Assembly (NCBI RefSeq): GCF_014635665.1
Contig: NZ_BMDG01000001.1
Location: forward strand, 372,001 to 436,000
DNA: 64,000 nucleotides
Direction: 5' to 3'
Source of the DNA: Isoptericola cucumis
GTDB lineage: Bacteria; Actinomycetota; Actinomycetes; Actinomycetales; Cellulomonadaceae
The translations under genes were made by a program, and so were the position numbers. Within the stretch, counting starts at the first letter, position 1, and every line of letters begins with the position of its first letter. Shown piece by piece: positions 45,358 to 53,831 of this stretch. The notes beneath the pieces are model-generated. The model had not been told where the DNA came from. It made no database searches and was given only the letters and a program-made list of their open reading frames with translations.

Positions 45358-48305
45358 CGCACGCCCTCCCGGACCTCGAGGGTGGGGGCCGGCGTCGCGT
45401 CGCCCTGCCGGTCGATCTCGGCGCCGAAGGTGCGCAGCACGTCCAGCACGAGGCCGACCACGACGAGCATCACGCCGATGTCGAAGAAGAGGGACGTCAC
45501 CAGGTGCACGTGGCCGATCACCGGGAGGGAGAAGTCCACGATGAAGCTCTCCAGGACCTCCTGCCCGGACAGCAGCGCGGCCAGCCCGACGCCGGCCGAC
45601 AGGAACAGCCCGGTGCCGAGCAGGATGCCCGGCGCCACGGGCAGCGCTTCGCCGAGCTCGTAGCGCCCGCCGGCGAGGTACCGCACGGCCAGCGCAATCC
45701 CGACGACGAGCCCGGCGGCGAACCCGCCGCCCGGCGCGTTGTGGCCGCTGAACAGGAGGTACAGGGCGAACAGGACCATCGCGTGGAAGATCACCCGCGT
45801 GACGACCTCGAACATCACCGAGCGGCGCTCCGGGGCGAGCGTGCCACCGGCGGCGAGCCAGACGCTGCGGCGGTGGGTGTCCGGGACCTCGACGTCGGCG
45901 GCGCGGGACAGCCGCAGCACCTCGCCGCTGCGGTGGCGCAGGAACACCAGCGACGCGACGCCGGTCGCGGCGACGAGCAGCACCGAGATCTCGCCGACCG
46001 TGTCCCAGGCGCGGATGTCGACCAGGGTCACGTTGACGATGTTCTTGCCCCCGCCGTAGGTCACGGCCTCGTCGGGGAAGCTCCCGCTGATCGGCGTGGC
46101 GACCCGCGCGAGCGGGGCGGCGACCGTCAGGGCCATCATCACCAGGCCGCTCGCGACGGCGAGGGCGAGCCGGCCCCAGCGGCTCGCCCTCAGCGGGCGG
46201 TCCGTGAAGTACGGGGGCAGGCGGCGCAGCACCAGGACGAGCACGACCAGCGTCACCGTCTCGCACAGCACCTGGGTGAGCGCGAGGTCGGGGGCCCCGT
46301 GCAGGAGGAAGAGCGCGGCGTTGGCGTAGCCCGCGACGCCGACGAGCACCACGGCCTTGAGGCGCCGGCGCGCGCGGGCGGCGAGGACCGAGGCGATCAC
46401 GACGATGGCGACGATGGCGGCCTGCGCGGGCTCGTCCCACGGCACGACCTCGACGGGGACGGTGGTGCCGCGCAGCACCCCGCTGGCGATCACCGTGCCG
46501 GGGGCCACGGCCAGGACGACGAGGATGATGCTGAGGTACACGGGCAGCGAGCCGCGCTGCGTCGCGGCGGTCACGTCGGCCGCGACCTCGTCGAGGCGGC
46601 GCATCGTGCGGCGGTAGGCGAGGTCGGCGCCCTCGGGCGACCACAGGGCGTCCTGCCACCGCTCGACCCGCGCACGCTGGACGAACATCAGCGCGCCGAC
46701 CGCCAGCACCACGAGGGTGATGGCGAGCACCGGCGTGAACCCGCCCCACAGGACCAGGTGCCCGGGCTCGCCCGAGGGGTACGTGTCCGCGTGCGGGGCG
46801 AGCAGCCGGTCGCCGGTGGCCGGGGCGAGGGCCACCAGCAGCCCGAGCACCGCGAGGACGAGCGGCGGCGCGACGAGGAGCCACGGCTGGCGCCGCACGG
46901 CGGTCGGCTCGGCGATCCGGTCGGCGTCCGGGGCGGTCGCCGCCGCGCCCTTCGCCGCCGCGCCCGTCGACCCCGTGCCCGCCGACTCCGTGGCCGGGCG
47001 CCGCTTGGTGCCGAAGGCGCCCCAGACGAACCGCAGGCCGTAGGCGACCGTCAGCGCGGAGCCGACCGCGACGGCGACGAGCGCCACCGTCTCCAGGCCC
47101 CCGCCGTGCGTGGCGTCGTGCCAGAGCCCCTCGAGGGCCGCCTCTTTGGCCACGTACCCCGCGAACGGCGGGAAGCCGATCATCGACGCGGTCGCGAGGA
47201 CGCCTGCGACCGTCGTCACCGGCATGGTGCGCCACAGCCCCGACAGCCGCCTCAGGTCGCGGGTGCCGGTGGCGACGTCGATCCCGCCGACCACGAGGAA
47301 CAGCGCCGCCTTGAACATCGCGTGCGCCCCCAGCAGCGCCAGTCCCGCGAGGGCGAGCGCCCGCGAGCCGAGGCCGAGCAGCAGGACGATCAGGCCCAGC
47401 TGGGAGACCGTGCCGAACGCGAGGACGAGCTTGAGGTCGTGCTGGCGCAGCGCCCGGTAGCCGCCGAGCAGCAGCGTGCCGGCGCCCAGCACCAGCACCA
47501 GCCAGCGCCAGACGGGCAGGTCCGCGAGGGCCGGGGCGAACCGGGCGACCAGGTACACCCCCGCTTTGACCATCGCCGCGGCGTGCAGGTACGCGGAGAC
47601 CGGGGTGGGGGCGGCCATGGCCGCCGGCAGCCAGAAGTGGAACGGGATGAGGGCGGACTTGGTCGCCGCGCCCGCGAGGAGACAGACCGCCGCGACGACG
47701 GCCGGGGTGCCCGTCGGCGGGTCGGCGACCACCTCGGACACGAACCAGGTGCCGCTCGACACCCCGAGCACGATCAGCCCGACCAGCATGACGAGGCCGC
47801 CGGCCGTCGTCACCACGATCGCCTGCATCGCGGCACGGCGGGACGCCTTGCGGTCCGCGTAGTGGCCGATCAGCAGGTAGGAGAAGACCGTGGTCAGCTC
47901 CCAGAAGACGAACAGCATCAGGAGGTCGTCGGCGGTGACGAGACCGACCATCGCCCCGGCGAACGCCGTGAGGACCGCCGCGAACCGGCCCGTGCCCAGG
48001 GCGTCACGGGCGAAGTACGCGGAGCAGTACAGCAGCACGAGGGCCCCGACGCCGCCCACGACCAGCAGCATGAGCCACGACAGCGTGTCGAGCCGGAAGT
48101 CGATGGACAGCTCGAGGCCCGGCACCCAGGAGGTGCGTGAGACGGGGTAGTCGCCCGCCTGGACACGGGACGTCTGGGCGAGGGCGTAGCCCGCTGCCGC
48201 TGCCGGGCCGAGCGCGAGGACCCAGAAGGCCCTCCTGCCCAGCCACGCCACCAGAGCCGGCGCCGCGAGGGCCAGCAGGAAGGTGAGCAGCAGCACTGAG
48301 AGCAC
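45354..48305 (-). CDS. mrpA: Mrp-type Na+/H+ antiporter, fused subunits A and B
   Basis: This is a 983-residue protein. The N-terminal part is the NuoL-like proton channel (MLFVFWELTTVFSYLLIG, TKSALIPFHFWLPAAMAAPTPVSAYLHAAAMVKAG). It continues through the MrpA C-terminal domain (LAL..VLCETVTLVVLVLVLRRLP) and ends in the MnhB domain (about 815-965, VTRVIFHAMVLFALYLLFSGHNAPGGGFAAGL). No separate mrpB exists in the operon, in line with the fusion. GTG 48305 is preferred, after GGAG, since the first TM starts there; a start at 48368 is possible. The upstream 146 bp contain a TAGAGT-like -10 near 48340 and a weak CRP-like half site near 48394. Confidence 0.93.
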   Translation of the reverse strand: MLSVLLLTFLLALAAPALVAWLGRRAFWVLALGPAAAAGYALAQTSRVQAGDYPVSRTSWVPGLELSIDFRLDTLSWLMLLVVGGVGALVLLYCSAYFARDALGTGRFAAVLTAFAGAMVGLVTADDLLMLFVFWELTTVFSYLLIGHYADRKASRRAAMQAIVVTTAGGLVMLVGLIVLGVSSGTWFVSEVVADPPTGTPAVVAAVCLLAGAATKSALIPFHFWLPAAMAAPTPVSAYLHAAAMVKAGVYLVARFAPALADLPVWRWLVLVLGAGTLLLGGYRALRQHDLKLVLAFGTVSQLGLIVLLLGLGSRALALAGLALLGAHAMFKAALFLVVGGIDVATGTRDLRRLSGLWRTMPVTTVAGVLATASMIGFPPFAGYVAKEAALEGLWHDATHGGGLETVALVAVAVGSALTVAYGLRFVWGAFGTKRRPATESAGTGSTGAAAKGAAATAPDADRIAEPTAVRRQPWLLVAPPLVLAVLGLLVALAPATGDRLLAPHADTYPSGEPGHLVLWGGFTPVLAITLVVLAVGALMFVQRARVERWQDALWSPEGADLAYRRTMRRLDEVAADVTAATQRGSLPVYLSIILVVLAVAPGTVIASGVLRGTTVPVEVVPWDEPAQAAIVAIVVIASVLAARARRRLKAVVLVGVAGYANAALFLLHGAPDLALTQVLCETVTLVVLVLVLRRLPPYFTDRPLRASRWGRLALAVASGLVMMALTVAAPLARVATPISGSFPDEAVTYGGGKNIVNVTLVDIRAWDTVGEISVLLVAATGVASLVFLRHRSGEVLRLSRAADVEVPDTHRRSVWLAAGGTLAPERRSVMFEVVTRVIFHAMVLFALYLLFSGHNAPGGGFAAGLVVGIALAVRYLAGGRYELGEALPVAPGILLGTGLFLSAGVGLAALLSGQEVLESFIVDFSLPVIGHVHLVTSLFFDIGVMLVVVGLVLDVLRTFGAEIDRQGDATPAPTLEVREGVR

Positions 48306-48451
48306 AGCACTCCGTCCGGTCGAGGGGCGGGGCGAGGGCTTTACTCTATCGTCACGTCGGGGTGGCAATGCCGCGACGGACGTGACGAGTGCCTGTGAAC
48401 TGCGTCATCGGGCGGGCCGGCGGGCGCCGCGCGCGCCGCCGACGGGCCCGG

Positions 48452-49570
48452 CTACAGGTCTTCGGGGTCGAGCAGGAAGTCCGCCTCGTCGGCGATCTCG
48501 CCACCCGTGGCGGCGTGGATCGCGACCGCCATCTTCCCGACCAGGTCGGCCGCCCGCTTGCGCGCGACGACGTGCGCCGCCTGCGGGAACTCGCGCTGCG
48601 ACTCGACCAGGTCCGGCGCGTCCCAGCGCACGTGGTAGCAGACGGCGCCCGACGCGGCCCACGGCAGGTCGCGCACGAGCAGCGGCATCCGCTCCTCCCC
48701 CAGCACCTCGACGGTGATCGACCCGTCCATCCCGAGGTCGGTCACGAGGCCGTACCCGTCCAGCACCAGCGGGGCCCGCAGCGCCTCGATGTCGAAGTCG
48801 TCGGCGCGGGCGTGCAGCTCGCGGCGCACGTCGTCGTCGAGCGGCTCGCCCGGGTAGAGCGGCCGGTCCGCGATCCCTTTCGGCGGCCCCTGGTACGGCT
48901 TGCCCTCCATCGCCAGGACGACGCGCGGGTGCACCGCCTGCAGCACGCGGTGCGCCGCCTGGGGGTCGAGCCACACGTCCGAGTAGACCGTCAGGTCGAC
49001 GGCGACCCCCGGGTCGGGGGTGAGGGTCGTGCCGGTGCCGGGCGCCCGCCGCCCGCCGTCCGCGTCGTCCCACCGGCCCGCGACGTCGAGCCGGACCGTG
49101 CCGCCGAGCCGCCTGGCCGCCTGGACCAGCCAGGTGACGACCCGCTCCTCCTCGCGGTTCGGCATGCCGGCCGGGAACGACCGGGCGAGGCCGTCCCGGT
49201 CGCCGCCGTACCGGGGCGCGTCGTCCCAGCGCTCGCGCGGGCACACGACGTCGAAGACCATCGTCGTGCCGGCCGGCATCCCGGTGTCGACCTTCTTGCC
49301 CTGCGGCGCGTAGGGGCCCGCCAGGGTGCTGTGGCGCGACAGGCGCAGCACGCCCGGCTCGCCGGGGTTCGCCATCCGCCCGACGGGGACCTCCACCCCG
49401 GGCAGGTCCGCCGGGACCACGTCCCAGCGGGTGCCGACGAAGCGGGACATCGCCAGCACCTCGATCTCGTCCACGACGACGTCCGCCGGCACCCCCAGCA
49501 GGTGGCGCGCCTGGTGCCCTTGCGCCGCTGCGGGCGGCACCGGGGGGAGGTCGGTGGCGGTGGTGGCCAT
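48452..49570 (-). CDS. Conserved actinobacterial protein, unrecognised family (paralog of 55722-56708)
   Basis: I do not recognise this 372-residue protein. It is soluble, with no signal or membrane segment. Notable stretches are RMANPGEPGVLRLSRHSTLAG near residue 65, MPNREEERVVTWLVQAARRL near 135, VDLTVYSDVWLDPQAAHRVL near 190, GAVCYHVRWDAPDLVESQR near 310 and AHVVARKRAADLVGKMAVAI near 335. The same blocks, in the same order, recur in the gene at 55722-56708. ATG 49570 follows AAGGAG. Context (dcd upstream on the same strand) does not reveal a function. Confidence 0.8.
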   Translation of the reverse strand: MATTATDLPPVPPAAAQGHQARHLLGVPADVVVDEIEVLAMSRFVGTRWDVVPADLPGVEVPVGRMANPGEPGVLRLSRHSTLAGPYAPQGKKVDTGMPAGTTMVFDVVCPRERWDDAPRYGGDRDGLARSFPAGMPNREEERVVTWLVQAARRLGGTVRLDVAGRWDDADGGRRAPGTGTTLTPDPGVAVDLTVYSDVWLDPQAAHRVLQAVHPRVVLAMEGKPYQGPPKGIADRPLYPGEPLDDDVRRELHARADDFDIEALRAPLVLDGYGLVTDLGMDGSITVEVLGEERMPLLVRDLPWAASGAVCYHVRWDAPDLVESQREFPQAAHVVARKRAADLVGKMAVAIHAATGGEIADEADFLLDPEDL

Positions 49571-49694
49571 GTGGCGGAGCTCCTTCCGGGACAGGGGCGG
49601 ACGCCCCCGGCCGCTGGCGCGGCGGGACCGAGCGTAGCGACGTCGGCCCCCGTCCCGGAACGCCCCGCGAGAAGCGTCCGGCCCCGGCGGCATC

Positions 49695-50270
49695 TCAGAG
49701 CCCGGTCTGGTGGAAGGACTGCCAGGAACGGCTGGCCGTCGGACCGCGCTGCCCCTGGTAGCGCGACCCGTAGGCCTGCGAGCCGTACGGGTGCTCGGCC
49801 GGCGAGGAGAGCCGGAAGAAGCACAGCTGCCCGATCTTCATCCCGGGCCACAGCGTGATCGGCAGCGTCGCGACGTTGCTCAGCTCGAGCGTCACGTGGC
49901 CCGAGAAGCCGGGGTCGATGAAGCCGGCCGTGCTGTGCGTGAGCAGCCCCAGCCGCCCGAGCGACGACTTGCCCTCCAGGCGCGCGGCGACGTCGTCGGG
50001 CAGCGTCACGCCCTCGAACGTGGACCCCAGCACGAACTCGCCCGGGTGCAGGACGAACGGCTCGTCCGGCGCGACCTCGACGAGCCGCGTCAGGTCGGGC
50101 TGCTCCTGGGCGGGGTCGATGAACGGGTACTTGTGGTTGTCGAACAGCCGGAAGTACCGGTCGAGGCGGACGTCGATGCTGGAGGGCTGGAGCATCGACG
50201 GGTCCAGCGGGTCGAGGACGACCCGCCCGGCGTCGAGCTCGGCCCGGATGTCACGGTCGGAGAGCAGCAC
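49695..50270 (-). CDS. dcd: dCTP deaminase (probably bifunctional DCD-DUT, dUMP-forming)
   Basis: This is a 191-residue trimeric enzyme of the dUTPase fold. It has [64 protein letters not shown] and the C-terminal [15 protein letters not shown] loop. The [14 protein letters not shown] form with the following [12 protein letters not shown] is close to the mycobacterial enzyme, which turns dCTP straight to dUMP. Bifunctionality is inferred from that likeness. It is divergent from the universal stress protein gene. Confidence 0.94.
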   Translation of the reverse strand: MLLSDRDIRAELDAGRVVLDPLDPSMLQPSSIDVRLDRYFRLFDNHKYPFIDPAQEQPDLTRLVEVAPDEPFVLHPGEFVLGSTFEGVTLPDDVAARLEGKSSLGRLGLLTHSTAGFIDPGFSGHVTLELSNVATLPITLWPGMKIGQLCFFRLSSPAEHPYGSQAYGSRYQGQRGPTASRSWQSFHQTGL

Positions 50271-50376
50271 GGAGCAACGGTAACGGGCGTGCCGCGCCGA
50301 CGGTGCCCGACGGGGCCTGGCAGGGCCCGGCGGGGCCTGGCGGGAGGACGGGACGGAAGCGTCCTACGCTCGAGCC

Positions 50377-50895
50377 ATGGGAGACGACGGCGGGTCGGGC
50401 CGGCAGCCGGTCGTCCTCGGCGTCGCCCCGGGGCAGCCCGACCACGTCCTGAGTGACGCGGCACGCTTCGCGAGGCAGTTCGGCGCCGAGCTGGTCTGCG
50501 CGTACGTGGACGCGGACCGGTTCGTGGTGTCGGAGGACGCGGACGGGCGGACGACCACGTCCCCGATCGACCCGGACCTCGACGACCCCGGCCAGGAGGA
50601 GCTCGAGCCGGCGCTCGCGGAGCACCTCGCCTCGGTGCTCGGCCCGAGCGGCGTGCGGTGGAGCACCCGGCTGCTGGCGGGCGACACCGCCCAGGCCCTC
50701 GGCCACCTCGCGGAGACGGTCGACGCGGCGATGATCGTCGTCGGCGTCCACGGGCGCGGGTTCGCCGCCGGTGTCCAGGAGCTCTTCAACCGGTCGGTCG
50801 CGGTGCGCCTCGCGCACCACCAGGACCGTCCCGTGGTGGTGATCCCGGCCCGGTCCTCCGGCGCCGAGCCCCGTCCGCCCTGGACGTCGGCCTGA
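50377..50895 (+). CDS. Universal stress protein family (UspA-like)
   Basis: This is a 172-residue single Usp domain with VVLGVAPGQPDHVLSDAARFARQFGAELVCAYVD at the start and the nucleotide-loop region MIVVGVHGRGFAAGVQELFNRSVAVRLAHH, in which the usual G-x2-G-x9-G-S is changed (FNRSV replaces the final GSV). ATP binding may be weakened. Its stop overlaps the first crcB start (TGATG), tying it to the fluoride channel pair. No fluoride riboswitch is seen in the 106 bp upstream. Confidence 0.87.
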   Translation: MGDDGGSGRQPVVLGVAPGQPDHVLSDAARFARQFGAELVCAYVDADRFVVSEDADGRTTTSPIDPDLDDPGQEELEPALAEHLASVLGPSGVRWSTRLLAGDTAQALGHLAETVDAAMIVVGVHGRGFAAGVQELFNRSVAVRLAHHQDRPVVVIPARSSGAEPRPPWTSA

Positions 50896-51404
50896 TGGCC
50901 GCCGAGACCAGGCCCCGCCACCGGCGCTGGGCCTCGATCGGTGTCGTCGTGGCCGGCGGCGTGCTCGGGACCGCCGGCCGCGAGGGCGTGAACCTCGCGG
51001 TGCCGGACGTCGGCGAGCTCCCCGTCGCAGCCCCGGTCGTCAACGTCGTCGGGGCGTTCCTGCTGGGCTACCTCTACGAGGCCGTGACCCGCCGCCTGCC
51101 GGGCGACCCGCTCGGGCCCCGCCTCAGGCTGCTCCTCGGGACGGGATTCTGCGGCGGCTTCACGACGTACAGCACGCTGGCGGTCGACACCGCGCTGCTG
51201 CTCGACGGCGCACGCGTCGACCTCGCGCTGGCCTACGCCCTGGCGACGGTGGTGATCGGTGCGGTCGCGACCTTCTCCGGCATCGTCGTGGCTACCAGGG
51301 TCCACGCGCGCAAGCAGAGCGCCGACCGGAGCGTCGACCGTGCCGCCGAACGTGCCGCCGAACGTGCCGCCGAACGTGCCGCCGAACGGGGGACGGAGCG
51401 ATGA
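50895..51404 (+). CDS. crcB: Fluoride channel subunit CrcB (Fluc), copy 1
   Basis: This is a 169-residue, four-segment membrane protein. Key blocks: GGVLGTAGREGVNLAVP, VNVVGAFLLGYLYEAV (pore Asn) and GTGFCGGFTTYSTLAVDTALL (the conserved FTTFS region with pore Ser/Thr). Fluc channels are dual-topology dimers that expel F-. The C-terminal 35 residues are a charged tail made of four RAAE repeats encoded by a 12-bp DNA repeat. The gene pair encodes heterodimer-type subunits. Confidence 0.93.
   Translation: MAAETRPRHRRWASIGVVVAGGVLGTAGREGVNLAVPDVGELPVAAPVVNVVGAFLLGYLYEAVTRRLPGDPLGPRLRLLLGTGFCGGFTTYSTLAVDTALLLDGARVDLALAYALATVVIGAVATFSGIVVATRVHARKQSADRSVDRAAERAAERAAERAAERGTER
51339..51386. repeat. 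Four perfect 12-bp tandem repeats inside crcB copy 1
   Basis: The unit CGTGCCGCCGAA occurs four times without change, encoding Arg-Ala-Ala-Glu each time in the C-terminal tail of the first CrcB. Perfect identity suggests recent slippage, so copy number may differ between strains. It precedes the second crcB start by 15 bases. Confidence 0.9.
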
Positions 51405-51778
51405 CCCTCGGCGTCTTCCTCCTCCTCGCGGCCGCGGGCGGGGTGGGAGCGGGCGCGCGCTTCCTGGTCGACGGGCTGATCCACGCCAAGATCAGGACCG
51501 CGTTCCCGTGGCCTACCGCGATCATCAACATGACCGGGTCGCTGGTGCTGGGCGTCCTCACCGGCCTGGTCGTCAGCAGGCTCGCCTCGACCGACGTCGC
51601 CGCGATCGTCGGGACCGGCTTCCTGGGCGGGTACACCACGTTCAGCACCGCGAGCTACGAGGCCGTCCAGCTCGTCAAGCAGAAGCGCTACGGCACGGCG
51701 CTCGCCTACTCGGTCGGCATCCTCGTGATGTGCGTCGCGCTGGCCTCCCTCGGCTACCGCTGGGGCGCCGCCCTCTGA
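51401..51778 (+). CDS. crcB: Fluoride channel subunit CrcB (Fluc), copy 2
   Basis: This is a 125-residue CrcB with four transmembrane segments. It has LAAAGGVGAGARFLVDGLI, PWPTAIINMTGSLVLGVLTGL (pore Asn) and GTGFLGGYTTFSTASYEAVQL. ATG 51401 overlaps the stop of copy 1 (ATGA). Paired genes of this type usually make heterodimeric channels with opposite topology. Lys/Arg placement differs between the copies, as expected for fixed opposite orientation. Confidence 0.94.
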   Translation: MTLGVFLLLAAAGGVGAGARFLVDGLIHAKIRTAFPWPTAIINMTGSLVLGVLTGLVVSRLASTDVAAIVGTGFLGGYTTFSTASYEAVQLVKQKRYGTALAYSVGILVMCVALASLGYRWGAAL

Positions 51779-51785
51779 CACGCGG

Positions 51786-51815
51786 TTCGAAGCATCCGGC
51801 CGTGTTGGGTATGAT
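51786..51815 (+). promoter_or_regulatory. Promoter for tRNA-Gly
   Basis: TTCGAA (51786-51791) and TATGAT (51810-51815) are 18 bp apart, with the -10 ending 32 bp before the tRNA. The -10 is a near-consensus vegetative hexamer; the -35 is weaker. Confidence 0.6.
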
Positions 51816-51847
51816 CGGGGCGCGCACATCGTCTACGGTGCTGCTGC

Positions 51848-51921
51848 GCGGGTGTAGTTCAATGGTAGAACTTCAGCTTCCCAAGCTGATAGCGCGGGTT
51901 CGATTCCCGTCACCCGCTCCA
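51848..51921 (+). tRNA. tRNA-Gly (anticodon CCC)
   Basis: The acceptor arms GCGGGTG and CACCCGC pair perfectly. The D-loop is TAGTTCAATGGTAGAA, the anticodon stem TCAGC/GCTGA holds the loop TTCCCAA with anticodon CCC, and the T-arm GCGGGTTCGATTCCCGT is standard. The discriminator is T and CCA is encoded at 51919-51921. It reads GGG glycine codons. Confidence 0.96.
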
Positions 51922-51928
51922 CGGCCAG

Positions 51929-51961
51929 AGCCCAGGTCGGACACCACGTCCGGCCTGGGCT
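51929..51961 (+). terminator. Terminator hairpin after tRNA-Gly
   Basis: The stem AGCCCAGGTCGGAC with GTCCGGCCTGGGCT has one T-G wobble and a 5-base loop. It starts 8 bases after the tRNA and is followed by a weak T-rich run (TTCGTCGTT). Confidence 0.82.
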
Positions 51962-52063
51962 TCGTCGTTCCCTGACACCGATGTGTACGGACGTACCACC
52001 GCTCGGTACCCTCGTCCGTGCACCGCCGAGGTGCGCCTCCCCCGTACACCCTGAAAGGCCTTC

Positions 52064-53323
52064 GTGTACTCGCTCCTCCTGGCGATCATCTACGTCGCCT
52101 TCGTCAGCCTCGGGCTCCCGGACTCCCTCGTCGGTGCGGGTTGGCCGGTCATGCACGAGGACCTCGGCGTCCCCGTCGCCTTCGCCGGCCTCCTGACGAT
52201 GATCATCGCCGGCGGCACGATCCTCTCCAGCCTCGCGTCCGAACGCCTCACGCGCCGCTTCGGTGCCGGCGTCGTCACCGCGGTCAGCGTCGGGCTGACC
52301 GCGGCCGCCCTCGTGGGGTTCTCCGTCTCCGGCTCGTTCTGGCTGCTGTGCCTGTGGGCCGTCCCGTACGGGCTGGGCGCGGGTGCGGTCGACGCGGCCC
52401 TCAACAACTACGTGGCCCTGCACTACGCCGCGCGCCACATGAACTGGCTGCACAGCTTCTGGGGCGTCGGCGCCTCGATCAGCCCGTTCATCATGAGCTA
52501 CGCCATCACCTCCGGCCTGGGCTGGTCCAGCGCGTACCAGATCGTCGGGATCACCCAGGCCGTGCTCACGGTCGCGCTGGTCGTCAGCCTGCCGCTGTGG
52601 GGGAAGGTCCATCCGGTCCGCCCCGCCTACGCCGGTGGGGCAGGCGGGGCCGGTGGGCCCGATAGGGCCCGTGAGGCGCACGAGGCCGAGCACGAACCCT
52701 CGGCGGCCGGCGCCCACGTCCCGCTCGCCCAGGCCCTGCGGATCCCCGGCGTGACGCTGGTCCTGGCGGCCTTCTTCGCCTACTGCGCGCTCGAGAGCAC
52801 CTCGATCCTGTGGGCGTCGACGTACCTGGTCACCGACCGCGGCGTCACCCCCGCCACGGCTGCCGCGTTCGGGTCGCTCTTCCTGCTGGGCATCACGGGC
52901 GGACGGTTCCTGGCCGGCTTCTTCGCCGACCGCGTCGGGGACAAGCATCTGATCCGCGGCGGCTTCGTGACGGTCGGCGTCGGCGTCCTGATGATCGCGG
53001 TCCCCGTGGGGACCGACGTGCTCGCGCTGGCCGGGCTCGTCGTCGCCGGGCTCGGGTCCGCGCCCGTCTACCCCGCGATCATCCACTCCACCCCGGTCAA
53101 CTTCGGCCGCCGGAGCTCGCAGGCGATCATCGGGATCCAGATGGCCGCGGCCTACACCGGCTCCACCCTCGCGCCGCCGCTGTTCGGCGCGCTCTCGACG
53201 TGGGCAGGGACCTGGGTCTTCCCGCTGTTCCTCGCCGTGCTGGTGGTGCTGGGACTGGTCATGTCCGAGCGGCTCAACCGGCTCGTCGCGCGCCGCGCCG
53301 CCGCCCCGGTGCAGCGCCGGTAG
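52064..53323 (+). CDS. Major facilitator superfamily transporter
   Basis: This is a 419-residue, 12-segment MFS protein from GTG 52064, preceded by GAAAGG. The N-half has LGLPDSLVGAGWPVMHEDLGV and SSLASERLTRRFGAG (loop 2-3 motif). A Gly/Ala/Glu/His-rich central loop of about 30 residues follows. The C-half has GGRFLAGFFADRVGDKHLI and PVYPAIIHSTPVNFG. It resembles the fucose/glucose permease branch (FucP/GlcP-like), so a sugar substrate is possible but unproven. Confidence 0.88.
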   Translation: MYSLLLAIIYVAFVSLGLPDSLVGAGWPVMHEDLGVPVAFAGLLTMIIAGGTILSSLASERLTRRFGAGVVTAVSVGLTAAALVGFSVSGSFWLLCLWAVPYGLGAGAVDAALNNYVALHYAARHMNWLHSFWGVGASISPFIMSYAITSGLGWSSAYQIVGITQAVLTVALVVSLPLWGKVHPVRPAYAGGAGGAGGPDRAREAHEAEHEPSAAGAHVPLAQALRIPGVTLVLAAFFAYCALESTSILWASTYLVTDRGVTPATAAAFGSLFLLGITGGRFLAGFFADRVGDKHLIRGGFVTVGVGVLMIAVPVGTDVLALAGLVVAGLGSAPVYPAIIHSTPVNFGRRSSQAIIGIQMAAAYTGSTLAPPLFGALSTWAGTWVFPLFLAVLVVLGLVMSERLNRLVARRAAAPVQRR

Positions 53324-53332
53324 CGTCGGCCC

Positions 53333-53824
53333 ATGGACCTGGTCTCCCGCGCGCTGCACACCCGCTGGTTCGTCCGCTCGCCGATCTGGCTGTACCGGCA
53401 CGGCCTGGGCGCGCTCCTCGGCGACCGGCTGCTCATGCTGACCCACCGCGGGCGCTCCAGCGGCGAGCCCCGGTACGTGGTGCTCGAGGTGTCCGGCCGG
53501 CCGGCCCCGGACCGGATCGTCGTGGTCGCCGGGCTCGGGCCGCGCTCCCAGTGGTTCCGGAACGTCCAGGCCGACCCCCGCGTGCTCGTCTCGATCGGCC
53601 GGCTGCGCGACGTCCGGGCGCGGGCCACGACCATGTCGCCCGACGACGGGGCCGCCGAGCTGCGGGCCTACACGTCCCAGCACCCCGCGGCGTGGGACCG
53701 GCTGCGGGGCGTGCTCACGGCCTGGGCGGAGCCGCTCGCCCGCGAACGGGGGGAGGACGACTGGCTGCGGGTCGTGCCCGTCGTCGAGCTGCAGCTCCTC
53801 CCCGGCGAGGCGGCGGCCGGCTGA
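53333..53824 (+). CDS. Deazaflavin (F420)-dependent nitroreductase-family protein
   Basis: This is a 163-residue protein of the DUF385/Ddn family. It shows LLMLTHRGRSSGEPRYVVLEV (family signature), RIVVVAGLGPRSQWFRNVQADPRV and WLRVVPVVELQL. These small split-barrel proteins bind F420 and reduce quinones or nitro compounds; catalytic roles vary. It starts 9 bases after the MFS stop on the same strand, so the two may be co-expressed. Together with the LLM protein at 4086 it suggests F420 in the host. Confidence 0.87.
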   Translation: MDLVSRALHTRWFVRSPIWLYRHGLGALLGDRLLMLTHRGRSSGEPRYVVLEVSGRPAPDRIVVVAGLGPRSQWFRNVQADPRVLVSIGRLRDVRARATTMSPDDGAAELRAYTSQHPAAWDRLRGVLTAWAEPLARERGEDDWLRVVPVVELQLLPGEAAAG

Positions 53825-53831
53825 GGAGCCG

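Noticed and set aside
45504-48140. Very long plus-strand open frame (878 codons) antisense to mrpA
   Set aside because: Its composition is His/Arg/Gln/Asp-rich with no motif, as expected of the antisense shadow of a GC-rich gene; the minus-strand Mrp protein is fully conserved.
50271-50376. Fluoride riboswitch before the Usp-crcB genes
   Set aside because: I could not find the conserved GGNGATGG...CTGATG pattern of the crcB motif; only short GGGGCCTGGC direct repeats are seen.
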